A DNA stretch of 64,000 bases from Actinomycetes bacterium. GTDB lineage: Bacteria > Actinomycetota > Actinomycetes > Actinomycetales > Dermatophilaceae. Under the pieces are notes generated by a model. It had not been told where the DNA came from. It did not search any database and saw only the letters and a program-made list of their open reading frames with translations. The stretch's first letter is position 1, and each line of letters opens with the position of its first letter. The DNA is taken from contig JAKOPT010000019.1 of assembly GCA_029778715.1 (NCBI GenBank), positions 62,001 to 126,000 of the forward strand, in the 5' to 3' direction. Of the stretch, positions 27,131 through 36,800 are shown in pieces. A program made the translations under genes and the position numbers.

Positions 27131-28705
27131 ATGGAGTTTCCGGCGATGCTCCCCGCGCGGTTCAACATGGCCCGCTACTGCCTGGCGCCTGCGGCCCACC
27201 GCGATCCCGCCAAGGTTGCCCTCACCGTCATCCACGACCCGCAGCAGCCGCTCCAGGGCGCGGCGCGCTGGACCTTCGAAGCCCTCGACGCCGCCGTGCG
27301 CTCCTGCGCCCAGGCCTTGCGCGAGCACGGCTTCGCGCCCGGGGCGCGGATCGCCCTGCGCCTGGGCAACCGCCCCGAGTGCCCCATCGTGTGGTTCGCC
27401 GCGATGGCCGCGGGGCTCGTCGGCATACCCCTGTCCTCGCAACTGACGCCCGACGAGGTCGCCTTCGTCCTCACCGACGCCGAGGTCGCCGCCCTCGTCA
27501 CCGCCCAAGAGGACCAGGCTCCCGGCGGTTGCCGTCGCTTCGACCTCACCGACGTGCGTGCCTGGCTCACCGCGCCCGCTCCGCCCGCCGATCAGGCCTA
27601 CGCCGACACCGGCGCCGACGACGCGGCATACCTCATCTACACCTCCGGCACCTCCGGGCAACCCAAGGGTGTCCTCCACGCCCACCGGTGCGCCTGGGGG
27701 CGGCGCCCCATGTATGCCGGGTGGTACGGCCTGACCGCCACCGACACCATGCTGCACGCCGGCGCTCTCAACTGGACCTATACCCTCGGGGTGGGCCTCA
27801 CCGACCCATGGGCCCTGGGCGCCGGTGCGGTCGTCTACGACGGGCCGCGCGACCCCGGCGTGTGGGGGCGGATCATCGCCGCGACCGGCGCCACCCTCTT
27901 CGCGGCCGTTCCCGGCATCTACCGCCAATGGCTGCGCGCCGGCATCGACCCGGCCGACCTCACCACGTTGCGCCACGGATTGACCGCGGGGGAGGCCCTC
28001 GCACCCGGCCTGTATGCCGCGTGGCGCGACGCCACTGGGCGTGACCTCTACGAGGCGCTCGGGATGAGCGAGATCTCGACTTTCATCTCCTCCGCGCCGG
28101 GCGTGCCGGTGCGTCCCGGTTCCCCCGGGATGGTCCAGCAGGGACGGCGGGTGGCGATCCTGCCCGAAGCCCAAGAGGGCGACGACGCCGCTGCCGGTGG
28201 CGCGAGCGCCGATACCACGCCGCTGCCGGTCGGCGAGATCGGGGTGCTCGCCGTCCACCGCAGCGACCCCGGCCTCATGCTCGGCTACTGGAACCGCCCG
28301 CACGACCACCCCTGGCGCGGCGACTGGTTCGTCACCGCCGACGCTGCCCACCTCGACGTCGACGGGTACGTCCACCACCACGGGCGCGTCGACGACATCC
28401 TCGGCGCCGGCGGGTACCGGGTCTCCCCGCTCGAGGTCGAACACGTCCTCGCCACCCACCCCGCCGTCGCCGACGTCGCTGTCACCGAGGTGGAGGTCCG
28501 CGAAGGGGTGCGGATCATCGCCGCATATGCCGTCCCCGCCGATCCCGACGCCCCCGGCGGACTCGATGCGGGCGCGGTCTTGAGGTACGCCGGGGAGCAC
28601 CTCGCGGCATACAAATGCCCGAAAGAACTGCTGTGGATCGATGCCTTGCCGCGCACGGCCAACGGCAAGATCCGGCGGGCGGCACTCGCGGGCCGTCACC
28701 CGTAG
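27131..28705 (+). CDS. AMP-forming acyl-CoA synthetase (benzoate-CoA-ligase-like)
   Basis: A 524-residue ANL-superfamily enzyme. YLIYTSGTSGQPKGVLH is the P-loop-like ATP motif, YEALGMSEIS the acceptor motif, GDWFVTADAAHLDVDGYVHHHGRVDD the hinge region and PRTANGKIRR carries the C-terminal catalytic Lys. It activates a carboxylic acid with ATP and CoA. GMSEIS and overall length resemble benzoate/acetate-type ligases; the substrate is unknown. CAGGAGG precedes the ATG at 27131, which excludes the slightly earlier in-frame start. Confidence 0.9.
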   Translation: MEFPAMLPARFNMARYCLAPAAHRDPAKVALTVIHDPQQPLQGAARWTFEALDAAVRSCAQALREHGFAPGARIALRLGNRPECPIVWFAAMAAGLVGIPLSSQLTPDEVAFVLTDAEVAALVTAQEDQAPGGCRRFDLTDVRAWLTAPAPPADQAYADTGADDAAYLIYTSGTSGQPKGVLHAHRCAWGRRPMYAGWYGLTATDTMLHAGALNWTYTLGVGLTDPWALGAGAVVYDGPRDPGVWGRIIAATGATLFAAVPGIYRQWLRAGIDPADLTTLRHGLTAGEALAPGLYAAWRDATGRDLYEALGMSEISTFISSAPGVPVRPGSPGMVQQGRRVAILPEAQEGDDAAAGGASADTTPLPVGEIGVLAVHRSDPGLMLGYWNRPHDHPWRGDWFVTADAAHLDVDGYVHHHGRVDDILGAGGYRVSPLEVEHVLATHPAVADVAVTEVEVREGVRIIAAYAVPADPDAPGGLDAGAVLRYAGEHLAAYKCPKELLWIDALPRTANGKIRRAALAGRHP

Positions 28706-28744
28706 TCGGGGGCTCAGACGATGCCGCGCCGTTAGGCTGGGCCG

Positions 28745-29356
28745 GTGCCGTTCGACTGGCAGGTGTTCATCTCGGCGTTCGTCACCCTCGTGGTCATCAT
28801 GGACCCGCCCGGGGCGATCCCGATCTTCCTCGCGCTCACCCGCACCCTCCCCGCCCGCCAGAAGCGGGCCGCGGCCCGGCGCGCCTCCCTCGTCGCCCTC
28901 GTCGTCATCGCGGGGTTCGCCGCCGGTGGGCGCTACCTCCTCGCCTATCTCCACATCTCGGTGGCGGCGCTCCAGGGTGCCGGAGGTCTGCTCCTGCTCA
29001 TCGTCGCCCTCCAACTGCTCACCGGTGCCGAGTCCGAGCAGCATGCCGACGCCGGCGTCAACGTCGCCCTCGTGCCGCTGGGCACCCCGCTGCTCGCCGG
29101 TCCGGGCGCGATCGTCGCCACCATGCTCGCGGTGCAAGACGCACAGGGCGGGGCGCAGGTGTTGTCGGTCGTGTTGGCGTTGGTCGCGGTCCTTCTCATC
29201 GTCTGGGTGACGTTCCGGTATGCCGCGGTGCTCGCCCGGCTGTTGCGCGAGTCCGGGATCGTCCTGCTCACCCGCATCGCCGGGTTGTTGCTGTCGGCGA
29301 TCGCCGTGCAGATGGTGGCCGACAGCGTGCGGGCCTTCGTGACCGCCCCCCATTGA
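28745..29356 (+). CDS. MarC family (UPF0056) membrane protein
   Basis: A 203-residue protein with six membrane helices. The N-terminal FVTLVVIMDPPGAIPIFLALT motif is the MarC/UPF0056 signature and VPLGTPLLAGPGAI is its second half repeat. Despite the old name it has no proven multidrug role. GTG start 39 bp after the synthetase. It is followed by a family 1 palindrome. Confidence 0.92.
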   Translation: MPFDWQVFISAFVTLVVIMDPPGAIPIFLALTRTLPARQKRAAARRASLVALVVIAGFAAGGRYLLAYLHISVAALQGAGGLLLLIVALQLLTGAESEQHADAGVNVALVPLGTPLLAGPGAIVATMLAVQDAQGGAQVLSVVLALVAVLLIVWVTFRYAAVLARLLRESGIVLLTRIAGLLLSAIAVQMVADSVRAFVTAPH

Positions 29357-29393
29357 GACGCACGCCCCTCGCCCCCCGCCCCCTCGCTCCCGC

Positions 29394-29443
29394 CGATTCG
29401 AGGTAAAGACGCGCGGATTCAGCGGCGTTTTTACCTCGAATCG
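29394..29443. repeat. Interspersed palindromic element, family 1 copy 2
   Basis: Arms CGATTCGAGGTAAA (29394-29407) and its complement (29430-29443). The complete 48-bp core, including the loop, is nearly identical to the reverse complement of the element at 5061-5120. It lies between the convergent marC-like and etfA genes. Confidence 0.9.
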
Positions 29444-29461
29444 CCGAGAGGGAGGGGCGGG

Positions 29462-30418
29462 CTAGCCCAATTCTTCTAGGAGGGCGGGCAGCACCTCGTG
29501 CATGTCGCCGACCACGGCATAGTCGGCCTTGGTCATCATCGGCGCGTCCGGGTCGGTGTTGATCGCGAGGATCGTCTTGCTCGAGGAGCACCCGGCCCAG
29601 TGCTGGATCGCCCCGGAAATCCCGCACGGGATGTAGAGGTCGGGGGAGATCCGTGACCCGGTCTGGCCGACCTGCTCGCTGTGCGGGCGCCAGCCGAGGG
29701 AGGTGACGACTCGCGACACCCCGACCGCGCCGCCGAGGCGAGCCGCAAGGGCGTCGACCGCACCGAACCCATCGGCCGAACCGGCGCCCCGTCCGGCACC
29801 GACGACGACCTTCGCCGAGGTCAACCCCGAGGTGTCGCCGCCCTCGCGGGCCTCGACCCGCACGACCCGAGCCACCAGTTCGGCCGGGGTGAGAGCCGCC
29901 TCGAAGGGCCGCACCTCGGCGGGCCCCGGCGTGGCCGCATCCTCGGGCGCGACGGCGTGCCCGGCCATGGTGAGCAGCCGGATCCGGTCGGTGAGGGCCG
30001 TGGTCTCCAATGCGTTGCCCTGGACGACCTGACGTTCGACGACGAGCGGCTCGGTCGACACTACGGACACCGCGTTCGCCGCCATCGCCAGCCCGCGCCG
30101 GGCCCCGATGTGCGCCAGGATCTCGTTGCCCCGGTTCGTGCCACCGGCGATGACCGTCGTGGACCGGCTGGCCCGGCCAGCGGTCTCGACGGCCACGGCC
30201 CAGGCGGCCGCGGCATACGAACTCAACTCCGCGTTGGTCGCCTCGTGGACCGCGACGACGCCGTTGGCAGCACAGTCGGCCACGACGGACGCGCCGGCCG
30301 CTCCGACGACGACCGCGTGCAGCTCACCCAGGCCCAGGCCCCGGGCGAAGGCCAGCGTCTCCCGGCTCACCAGGGAGGCCCGGCCATCCTCGATTTCGAC
30401 GACGACGAGCGTGTTCAC
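29462..30418 (-). CDS. etfA: Electron transfer flavoprotein alpha subunit
   Basis: A 318-residue protein. It has an N-terminal ETF domain and a C-terminal FAD-binding domain (VVVGAGRGAG..., RPHSEQVGQTG, LYIPCGISGAIQHWAG, ILAINTDPDAP), the EtfA signature. It accepts electrons from flavoprotein dehydrogenases through EtfB and passes them to ETF:quinone oxidoreductase. The GTG start lies in the overlap with the etfB stop. Directly after a dimethylglycine-dehydrogenase-like gene, it probably serves demethylation of betaine derivatives. Less likely, it is the general ETF for fatty acid oxidation. Confidence 0.95.
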   Translation of the reverse strand: MNTLVVVEIEDGRASLVSRETLAFARGLGLGELHAVVVGAAGASVVADCAANGVVAVHEATNAELSSYAAAAWAVAVETAGRASRSTTVIAGGTNRGNEILAHIGARRGLAMAANAVSVVSTEPLVVERQVVQGNALETTALTDRIRLLTMAGHAVAPEDAATPGPAEVRPFEAALTPAELVARVVRVEAREGGDTSGLTSAKVVVGAGRGAGSADGFGAVDALAARLGGAVGVSRVVTSLGWRPHSEQVGQTGSRISPDLYIPCGISGAIQHWAGCSSSKTILAINTDPDAPMMTKADYAVVGDMHEVLPALLEELG

Positions 30419-31179
30419 GACAGGACTCCCAACTGCTTGAGGACCTCGACGACCTTCGGGGCGGCCGCCGCCCCCTCGCCGAGAACGACGACCTCGCTGG
30501 GCGGCGGCGGCGGAACCCGCAGGCCCACCCGACCGGCACCCTTGCTCGCGCCGACGGCGGCCACGGTCTCCAGCGGCGCCTTCTTCGCTTTCATCCGGCC
30601 CACGACCGAGGGGTAGCGGGGGCTGACCCCGCCCTCCAAGACCGTCGCAACACACGGCATACCGAGCTCGAAGACCTCGGTGCCGTCGGGTCCTTCACCC
30701 TTGAAGGTGGCGGTAGCGCCCTCGACCGCGATCGTCTGGATGCCCGTGACGACCGGCCGCCCGAGCGCGTACGCCAGGCGGACACCCACCTGGAAGTCGC
30801 CGGTGTCGGCCGCGTCGTTGCCGAGGAGCACGAGGTCGTATGCCGTGCCGCCGGCTTCCCGGGACCGCACGACCGCCGCGATTTCCTCGGCGATGTCGGC
30901 CGGGCCGTGACCGAGGGTGTCGGTCTCGACGAGCACCGCGTCGGTGGCGCCGACGGCCAGGGCCGAGCGCAACTGCTCCTCGGCCTCGGCCAGGCCGACG
31001 GACAGCACGGTGACCGTGCCGCCGTCGGCGACCTGGGTGGCGATCTCGACCGCCGCCTCCTCGTGGGCGCTCATCGTCCAGCCGGCGAACCGGCCGTCGA
31101 CGGCACTGCCGTCCGCGGTGAGGACCACCTCGCCGGTGGGGTCGGGGACCCGCTTGATGCAGACGAGGACGTTGGTCAT
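30415..31179 (-). CDS. etfB: Electron transfer flavoprotein beta subunit
   Basis: A 254-residue protein starting MTNVLVCIKRVPDP, the canonical EtfB N-terminus. AVGATDAVLVETD, the FAD/AMP-site region LLGNDAADTGDFQVG and VEGGVSPRYPSVVGRMKAKK are present. It overlaps the start of etfA and the stop of the upstream flavoprotein gene, so all three are translationally coupled. Confidence 0.95.
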   Translation of the reverse strand: MTNVLVCIKRVPDPTGEVVLTADGSAVDGRFAGWTMSAHEEAAVEIATQVADGGTVTVLSVGLAEAEEQLRSALAVGATDAVLVETDTLGHGPADIAEEIAAVVRSREAGGTAYDLVLLGNDAADTGDFQVGVRLAYALGRPVVTGIQTIAVEGATATFKGEGPDGTEVFELGMPCVATVLEGGVSPRYPSVVGRMKAKKAPLETVAAVGASKGAGRVGLRVPPPPPSEVVVLGEGAAAAPKVVEVLKQLGVLS

Positions 31180-33698
31180 GCCAGGCCCCGGATCCGCTTG
31201 TTCTCGGGGTCGAACAGCGGCGTGGCGTCGTTGGCGGCGACGACGACGGGGTAGAGCTCCTCCATGTAGGACACGGCGAGCTCGTTGCCGACGACGGCCT
31301 CCTCCGGGGGGAGGAAGGCCATGAGGACGTGCTTGCCCAGGCTCGGGGCCGAGCCGGCGGTCGTCACGTACGGGTGGTGGCCGTGGCCGTCGGTGAGGAT
31401 CGAGCCGTCGCGGCGCACGATGGGCTCACCCCCGAGCATGTAGCGCTTGACGCCGCTCGCGCTCGTGTGGTCCTCGACGGTGAGCGAGCAGAGAATCGCC
31501 TGCGGGGCCTGCGCGGCCTGGGCGATGACGGCCTCCTTGCCGATGAAGTCCTGGTCCTTCCACTTCGCGCGCGACATGCCGGTTTCCATGAGGGTGCGCT
31601 CGGAGTCGAGCTCGTAGCCGTAGGCCCGGTAGCCCTTCTCGATACGCCCGGTCGTGCCGTAGACCCCGATGCCGGCGGGGATGAGACCGTGCTCCTTGCC
31701 GGCCTCGAGGAGGCGCTCCCAGACCGCGGCACCGATCTCCATGGGCACGTAGAGCTCCCAGCCGTACTCACCGACGTAGGAGATGCGCGAGGCGAGCACC
31801 ATGAGGTTGCCGATTTCGAGGTCGCGGCAGGTCCCGAAGGGGAACCCGGCGTGCGACACGTCGGCCTTGGTCACGCTCTCGAGGATGGCGCGGGCATTGG
31901 GGCCCCACAGGCCGATCGTCGTGTATGCCGAGGTGAGGTCGATGAGGGCCGCCCCACCGTCCGCGGGGAGCCGGTCGGCAAACCACTTGAGGTCGGCCAT
32001 GCCGTGGGCGCCACCGGTGACGACCCGGAACCGGTCGTGCGCGAGGCGCATGACCGTCAGGTCGGAACGGAAACCGCCGCGGCTGTCGAGGACGGGGGTG
32101 TAGACGACGCGCCCGATCTTGACGTCGGCCTGGGCGACGATGACGTGCTGGACGGTCTCGAGGGCCTTGGGGCCGACGATGTCGAACATGGCGAACGCCG
32201 ACAGGTCGACCAGGGCCGCGGTTTCACGCATCTGGAGGTGCTCGGCGTTGATGATCGGCGACCACCAGCGGGCGTCCCATTCGTGGGCACGCGGCATACA
32301 GGCCTCACCGAACTTCTCGACGAGCCCGGCGTTCGACTCATACCAGTGCGGGCGCTCCCAGCCGGCGGTCTCGTAGAAGACCGCGCCGAGGGCCTTCTGG
32401 GACTCGTGCATGGGGGCGAGGCGCACGTTGCGGGCCGAGGTGTACTGCTCGGACGGGTGGACGATGCCGTAGGTCTTGATGAACGACTCGCCGGTGCGGG
32501 CCTTGACGTGCCCGCGGGTCTTCTGGTGCGGGTAGAAGCGGGCGATGTCGGAGTGGCCGAGGTCGATCTCGGGGTTGCCGTGGGTCATCCACTCGGCAAC
32601 GGCGCGCGCGGTGCCGGGGCCTTCCTTGATCCAGACCGCGGCGGCGCTCCACAGACCCTTGACCTCGGGGGTCTCGCCGAGGATCGGGTAACCGTCGGGG
32701 GTGAGGGAGAGCAGGCCGTTGATCGCATAGCGGATCTCGGCGCCCTCGGCACCGAGGAGTTCGGGCATGAGCTCATAGGCCTGCTCGAGCTGGGGGTCGA
32801 AGTCGTCGCTGGTGAACGGCAACTCGGTGGGGGAGAGCTTGGCCTGCTCGATGGTGGGGATGTCCTCGGGGTCCCACAGGATGGCGCGGTGGGCGTAGGA
32901 GCCGACCTCCATGTCCGACCCGTGCTGACGCTCGTAGCACAAGGTGTCCATGTCGCGGACGATGGGGAAGGAGATCTCGCCGGGGCGCTCGGCCAGCTGC
33001 GGGCAGGGGCCCACGGAGATCATCTGGTGGACCGCGGGGGTGAGCGGGATGTAGGCGCCGGCCATCCGGGCCAGCTTGGGGCTCCACACGCCGCAGGCGA
33101 TGACGACGGTGTCGGCCTCGATCCGGCCCTGGTTGGTCTCGACGGCCTTGATCCGGCCCTCGACGACCTCCATGCCGGTGACCTCGACGTTGGGGACGAC
33201 GGTGAGGGCGCCCTTGTCGATGGCCCGCTCGCGCATGATCGTGCCCGCGCGCAGGGAGTCGACAACGCCGACGGTGGGGAACCACGCGGCGCCGATGATC
33301 TGGTCCTTGTCGAGGAAGGGCACCTTTTCCACAACGTGGTCGGGGTCGACGATCTCGGCGGGGATGCCCCAGGCCTTGGCGCTCGACATCCGGCGGCGCA
33401 GTTCCTCCATGCGCTCCTCGGTGCGGGCCACCTCGTAGCCACCGGACTCGGTGAAGACGCCGAGTTCCTTGTACTGCTTCATCGAGTCGAGGGTGATGTC
33501 GGCGAACTCGCGGCTGTGGTCGACGGGGAAGATGAAGTTGCTCGCGTGGCCGGTGGAGCCGCCGGGGTTGGGCAGCGGGCCCTTGTCGAGTTGGACGATG
33601 TCGGTCCAGCCGAGTTCGGCGAGGTGGTAGACGAGGGAGTTGCCGACGATGCCGGCGCCGATGACGACGCATTGGGCGCGCGCGGGGAGTTCAGCCAT
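31176..33698 (-). CDS. Dimethylglycine/sarcosine dehydrogenase-like FAD and folate-dependent oxidoreductase
   Basis: An 840-residue two-domain enzyme. The N-terminal DAO-type FAD domain has CVVIGAGIVGNSLVYHL (Rossmann) and GSTGHASNFIFPVD, whose His is at the position used for covalent FAD in dimethylglycine dehydrogenases. The C-terminal GcvT-like folate domain (about 430-840) includes SRISYVGEYGWELYVP. It would oxidatively demethylate dimethylglycine or sarcosine, passing electrons to the adjacent ETF. AGCT-rich stretches distinguish it slightly from neighbouring host genes. A TTGC...GCAAC operator-like site lies just upstream. Confidence 0.92.
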   Translation of the reverse strand: MAELPARAQCVVIGAGIVGNSLVYHLAELGWTDIVQLDKGPLPNPGGSTGHASNFIFPVDHSREFADITLDSMKQYKELGVFTESGGYEVARTEERMEELRRRMSSAKAWGIPAEIVDPDHVVEKVPFLDKDQIIGAAWFPTVGVVDSLRAGTIMRERAIDKGALTVVPNVEVTGMEVVEGRIKAVETNQGRIEADTVVIACGVWSPKLARMAGAYIPLTPAVHQMISVGPCPQLAERPGEISFPIVRDMDTLCYERQHGSDMEVGSYAHRAILWDPEDIPTIEQAKLSPTELPFTSDDFDPQLEQAYELMPELLGAEGAEIRYAINGLLSLTPDGYPILGETPEVKGLWSAAAVWIKEGPGTARAVAEWMTHGNPEIDLGHSDIARFYPHQKTRGHVKARTGESFIKTYGIVHPSEQYTSARNVRLAPMHESQKALGAVFYETAGWERPHWYESNAGLVEKFGEACMPRAHEWDARWWSPIINAEHLQMRETAALVDLSAFAMFDIVGPKALETVQHVIVAQADVKIGRVVYTPVLDSRGGFRSDLTVMRLAHDRFRVVTGGAHGMADLKWFADRLPADGGAALIDLTSAYTTIGLWGPNARAILESVTKADVSHAGFPFGTCRDLEIGNLMVLASRISYVGEYGWELYVPMEIGAAVWERLLEAGKEHGLIPAGIGVYGTTGRIEKGYRAYGYELDSERTLMETGMSRAKWKDQDFIGKEAVIAQAAQAPQAILCSLTVEDHTSASGVKRYMLGGEPIVRRDGSILTDGHGHHPYVTTAGSAPSLGKHVLMAFLPPEEAVVGNELAVSYMEELYPVVVAANDATPLFDPENKRIRGLA

Positions 33699-33721
33699 TT
33701 CGGTTCAGCCTTCCGGGATTT

Positions 33722-33760
33722 GTTGCCTATCGTGCAACGAGGTTCGCATTGTGCAACGGT
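33722..33760 (-). promoter_or_regulatory. Operator-like sites upstream of the demethylase-etf operon
   Basis: TTGCCTATCGTGCAAC (33723-33738) is a 16-bp site with inverted TTGC/GCAA ends, followed by the related half site TTCGCATTGTGCAAC. The first matches the spacing of TTGCGATTCACGCAAC upstream of betB (63126-63141). The shared pattern suggests the same IclR regulator controls both operons. Confidence 0.65.
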
Positions 33761-33800
33761 TCCGGGTCATTCTGCCAGAGCGTGCGGGGGCTTGGGTAGG

Positions 33801-33880
33801 AAGTTCAGGTGGGAAACGTGCGCTTCGCACCCCGACAGTCGGGGTGCGACGCGCACGTTGGGTGGTTCAGGCGGGAAAAG
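33801..33880. repeat. Interspersed palindromic element, family 2 copy 2
   Basis: Arms of 21 bp (33815-33835 and 33839-33859, one mismatch; AACGTGCGCTTCGCACCCCGA) enclose CAG. Flanks TTCAGGTGGGAAA and TTCAGGCGGGAAA extend the symmetry. Its reverse complement matches the element at 8241-8314, including TTCCCGCCTGAACCACC. It sits between the demethylase promoter region and the 3' end of the betaine-binding protein gene. Confidence 0.88.
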
Positions 33881-33895
33881 GGTGGCGGGTGGGGC

Positions 33896-34867
33896 TCACT
33901 TGAGCCAGGCGTTGACCTTGTCCTGGTTCGCCTCGACCCACTTCTTCGCCGCGTCATCCGGGGAGAGGTTCTGGTTGGCGATCATCTCCGACACCTTGTT
34001 CTGGTCGTCGTTGGTCCAGGTGAAGTTCTTGATGAGGTTGACCGCGGGCGAGCCGGAGTCGGCGAACTTCTTGGCGACGAGCTTGTTGAGGGTGTAGGGC
34101 GGGTAGTCGCAGTTGACCTTCTTCGGGTCGTCGTCGCAGCCCTGGGTCCACTTGGGCAGGTTGACCTTGACGAGCTTGGTCTCGGAGAAGAACCACTGCG
34201 GCTCGTAGAAGTACGCGAGCAGCGGGGTCTTGTTCTTCTCGGCCTGGCGGAAACTCGTGATGAGCGCCGCCTCCGATCCGCCCGTGACCACCTTGAAGTT
34301 GAGGTTCAAGTTGGTGACGAGGGCCTCGTCGTTGGTGACGTAGGACGGGTCACCGTCGAGGAGCTGGCCCTTGCCGCCGGACTCGCTCGTCTTGAACAGG
34401 TCGGCGTACTTGTTGAGGTTGTTCCAGTCGGTGATGTCCGGGTACTTCTGCGCCATCCACGGCGGGACGTACCAGCCGATGATGCCCTGGTTGCCCGTCG
34501 GGCCCGCGTCGACGACGACCTTCTGGTCGGTGATGTACTTCTTGACCAGGTCGGGGTGGCCCCAGTTCTCGACGACGGTGTCGATCGAGCCGGAGGCCAT
34601 GCCCTGCCAACTCACCTCTTCCTTGAGTTCGGGGTAGGTGACGTTGCAACCGAGCTTGGTCTTGGCGACGTAGCCGATGACGTGGGCGTTGCTCACGTAG
34701 CCAGTCCACGGGTTGACCGCGATCCGCAGGTCCCCGCACTTGGCGCTGCTTCCGGCGGCGCTCGAACTGCCGCTGGAGTTGATGTTCCCGCCGCCGCAGG
34801 CCGCGAGGCCGAGGGCCATCCCGGCGGCGACGACGACGGTGGTGATCCGGCGTGTGCCTCGTGCCAT
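33896..34867 (-). CDS. Glycine betaine/choline ABC transporter substrate-binding lipoprotein
   Basis: A 323-residue lipoprotein. MARGTRRITTVVVAAGMA is the signal peptide, with lipobox LAAC followed by GGGN. The mature part is an OpuAC-type domain: LRIAVNPWTGYVSNAHVIGYV, VVENWGHPDLVKKYI, GIIGWYVPPWMAQKYPDI and YFYEPQWFF. Tryptophans in these motifs form the aromatic box that binds quaternary ammonium in this family. AAAGGAAG precedes the ATG at 34867. It lies 128 bp after the permease gene, which is interrupted by the mobile element, so its normal operon transcription is probably lost. Confidence 0.93.
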   Translation of the reverse strand: MARGTRRITTVVVAAGMALGLAACGGGNINSSGSSSAAGSSAKCGDLRIAVNPWTGYVSNAHVIGYVAKTKLGCNVTYPELKEEVSWQGMASGSIDTVVENWGHPDLVKKYITDQKVVVDAGPTGNQGIIGWYVPPWMAQKYPDITDWNNLNKYADLFKTSESGGKGQLLDGDPSYVTNDEALVTNLNLNFKVVTGGSEAALITSFRQAEKNKTPLLAYFYEPQWFFSETKLVKVNLPKWTQGCDDDPKKVNCDYPPYTLNKLVAKKFADSGSPAVNLIKNFTWTNDDQNKVSEMIANQNLSPDDAAKKWVEANQDKVNAWLK

Positions 34868-34995
34868 GTGTCTTCCTTTCTGGAGCCCCGCGGCCATCCG
34901 CGGGGAGATTTGGGGGGTCGCTCAGGAGAGCGTGGGGTATGCCGCGCTCGGGCTCTCGGTGTCGGCCGCGGGTTCGCGGCGGGCTGGGACGGGAG

Positions 34996-36780
34996 TCATC
35001 GGCCGTAGCGCTCCGCGGCATACCGGGCAATGCGGTCGAGCATGACGCCCATCGCCGTGATGGCGATACCGGCGGCGAGGCCCTTGCCGAACAACTGGCC
35101 CTGGGAGAAACCCTGGACGATGAGGTACCCGAGGCTGCCGCCGCCGACCATGCCGCCGATGACGACCATGGAGAGGACGTAGAGCAGGCCCTGGTTGGTC
35201 GCGAGGACGAGCGCCTCACGGGCCATGGGGAGTTGGACCTTCGAGATCATCTGCCAGGTCGTGCTGCCGGTGGAGCGGGCCGCCTCGACGGTGGTCGCCG
35301 ACACGCCGTGAATGCCGTCGGCGACGAGTTTGGTGGCGATCGGGATGCCGTAGAGCATGGCGGCGGCGATGGCGGTGAACCGGCTCGAGGCGAACAGCGC
35401 CAGCGCCGGCACCAGATAGACGAAGGGCGGGATGGTCTGGAACCCGTCGAGGAGCGGCCGGACGACGATGTCGACGATCCGGCTGCGACCCATGCCCACC
35501 CCGACGATGACCGCGACGATCATGACGAGCACGGTGGCGACGAGGGTCATCGTCAAGGTGACCATGGCTTCGTTCCACAGCCCGGTGCCGAGGATGACGG
35601 CCTCGCAGACGAGGGTGATGAGCAACGGCCGACGGCCCCCGAGGATGACGGCGACGGCGGCGATGACCAGCGCCATCGTCCACCACGGGCTGGTCGCCAG
35701 CAGGGACTGGAGCGGGTTGAGGAAGCCGTAGGTGACGAAGTTCTTGAACGCCTCGCTGGCGCCGCTCACGGCATCGACGAAGGCCGTGGTCACGGTGTTG
35801 ATGTGACCGGCCAGGGCCGACCCGGTGATCTCGCGGATCGCCGGGACCTCGCTGAGGTCGGGGAAGGTCGCCAACTGGAGGTAGAGGGTCGAGTAGTAGG
35901 CGGCCGCGAGAACCGGGACGAGGAGCACCCCGAGGACGAGGCGGCGGCCGGCGCGCGTCAGCCGGGGCAACTCGAAACCGCGCCCGGCATCCTCGGTGGC
36001 CCAGCGGGGGAGGTGTTCGAGCATGACCTTGCTGCTCAGGCCGGGATAGCCGACCGAGGCCACCTTGCCCTGCGTGGACTTCTCGGTGCGCTCGCTCGCG
36101 GCGGTGGTCGTCCGGTCGAGCATGATGGCGATGGCGACGATGGCGAGCCCGGCGACCGCGGCCTTGCCCACGTTGAGCACCTGGAGGGCATCGACGACGG
36201 TGCGGCCGAGACCGGGGCCGTTGACGAGGGCGGCGATGGTCGCCATCGACAGCGCGGCCATCGTCGACTGGTTGATGCCGACGACGATGGTCCGCTTGGC
36301 CATCGGCAACTGGACCTGGCGGAGCAGTTGGCCCCTCGTCACCCCGAGCGAGCGGCCGGCCTCGATGGTGTTCGCCGACACCGAGCGGATCCCGTGTTCG
36401 GTGATCCGGACCAGGGGTGGCAGGGCATAGATGAGAGTGAGGACCACGGCGGTCGCTGGGCCGATGCCGAAGAGCATCGCGACCGGGGCCAAATAGGCGA
36501 ACGACGGCATCGTCTGCATGACGTCGAGCACCGGGGTGACGAACCCCGAGACGCGGCGGCTGCGGGCCATCGCGATGCCGAGGGGGAGCCCGATGACGAT
36601 CGAGATGACGACCGAGAAGACCGTGATGATGAGGGTGTCGAGCCCTTCGGTCCATAGGCCGAAGACGCCGAGGAGGAGGGTGACACTCGTGACGAGCAAC
36701 GAGGGCCGCCAGCCCGCGAACGCATAACTCACCCACCCGAAGAGGGCGACGACCCCGAACCAGCCGAGCAGGTTCCCTGG
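34996..36780 (-). pseudogene. Betaine ABC permease, 3' part of a gene split by the mobile element
   Basis: This encodes the distal ~595 residues of a double-length permease with two BPD_transp_1 (ProW-type) domains. Each has its own EAA-type loop (IEAGRSLGVTRGQLLRQVQLP and VEAARSTGSTTWQMISKVQLP). The first 112 codons lie 21.6 kb away at 58381-58716 on the same strand. Joining the two parts at CTGG restores the frame ...SSVTP-GNLLGW... . Here the host reading frame continues into the element as about 55 foreign codons (ATG at 36945), so a truncated chimeric permease might still be made. Transport function is probably lost unless the element excises. Confidence 0.92.
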
Positions 36781-36800
36781 TGTGAACAACAATCCGCAGG
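36760..36800. other. Left attachment junction (att) of the element
   Basis: Host permease sequence (GAGCAGGTTCC) runs into CTGG at 36777-36780 and then into element sequence TGTGAACAACAATCCGC. In minus-strand codons the junction reads ...CCA-GGG-AAC. Joined with the other end, the element arms form an attP with imperfect dyad symmetry, GATAGTTGT on one side and ACAACAATC on the other of the core. This is as expected for a large serine integrase. Confidence 0.88.
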
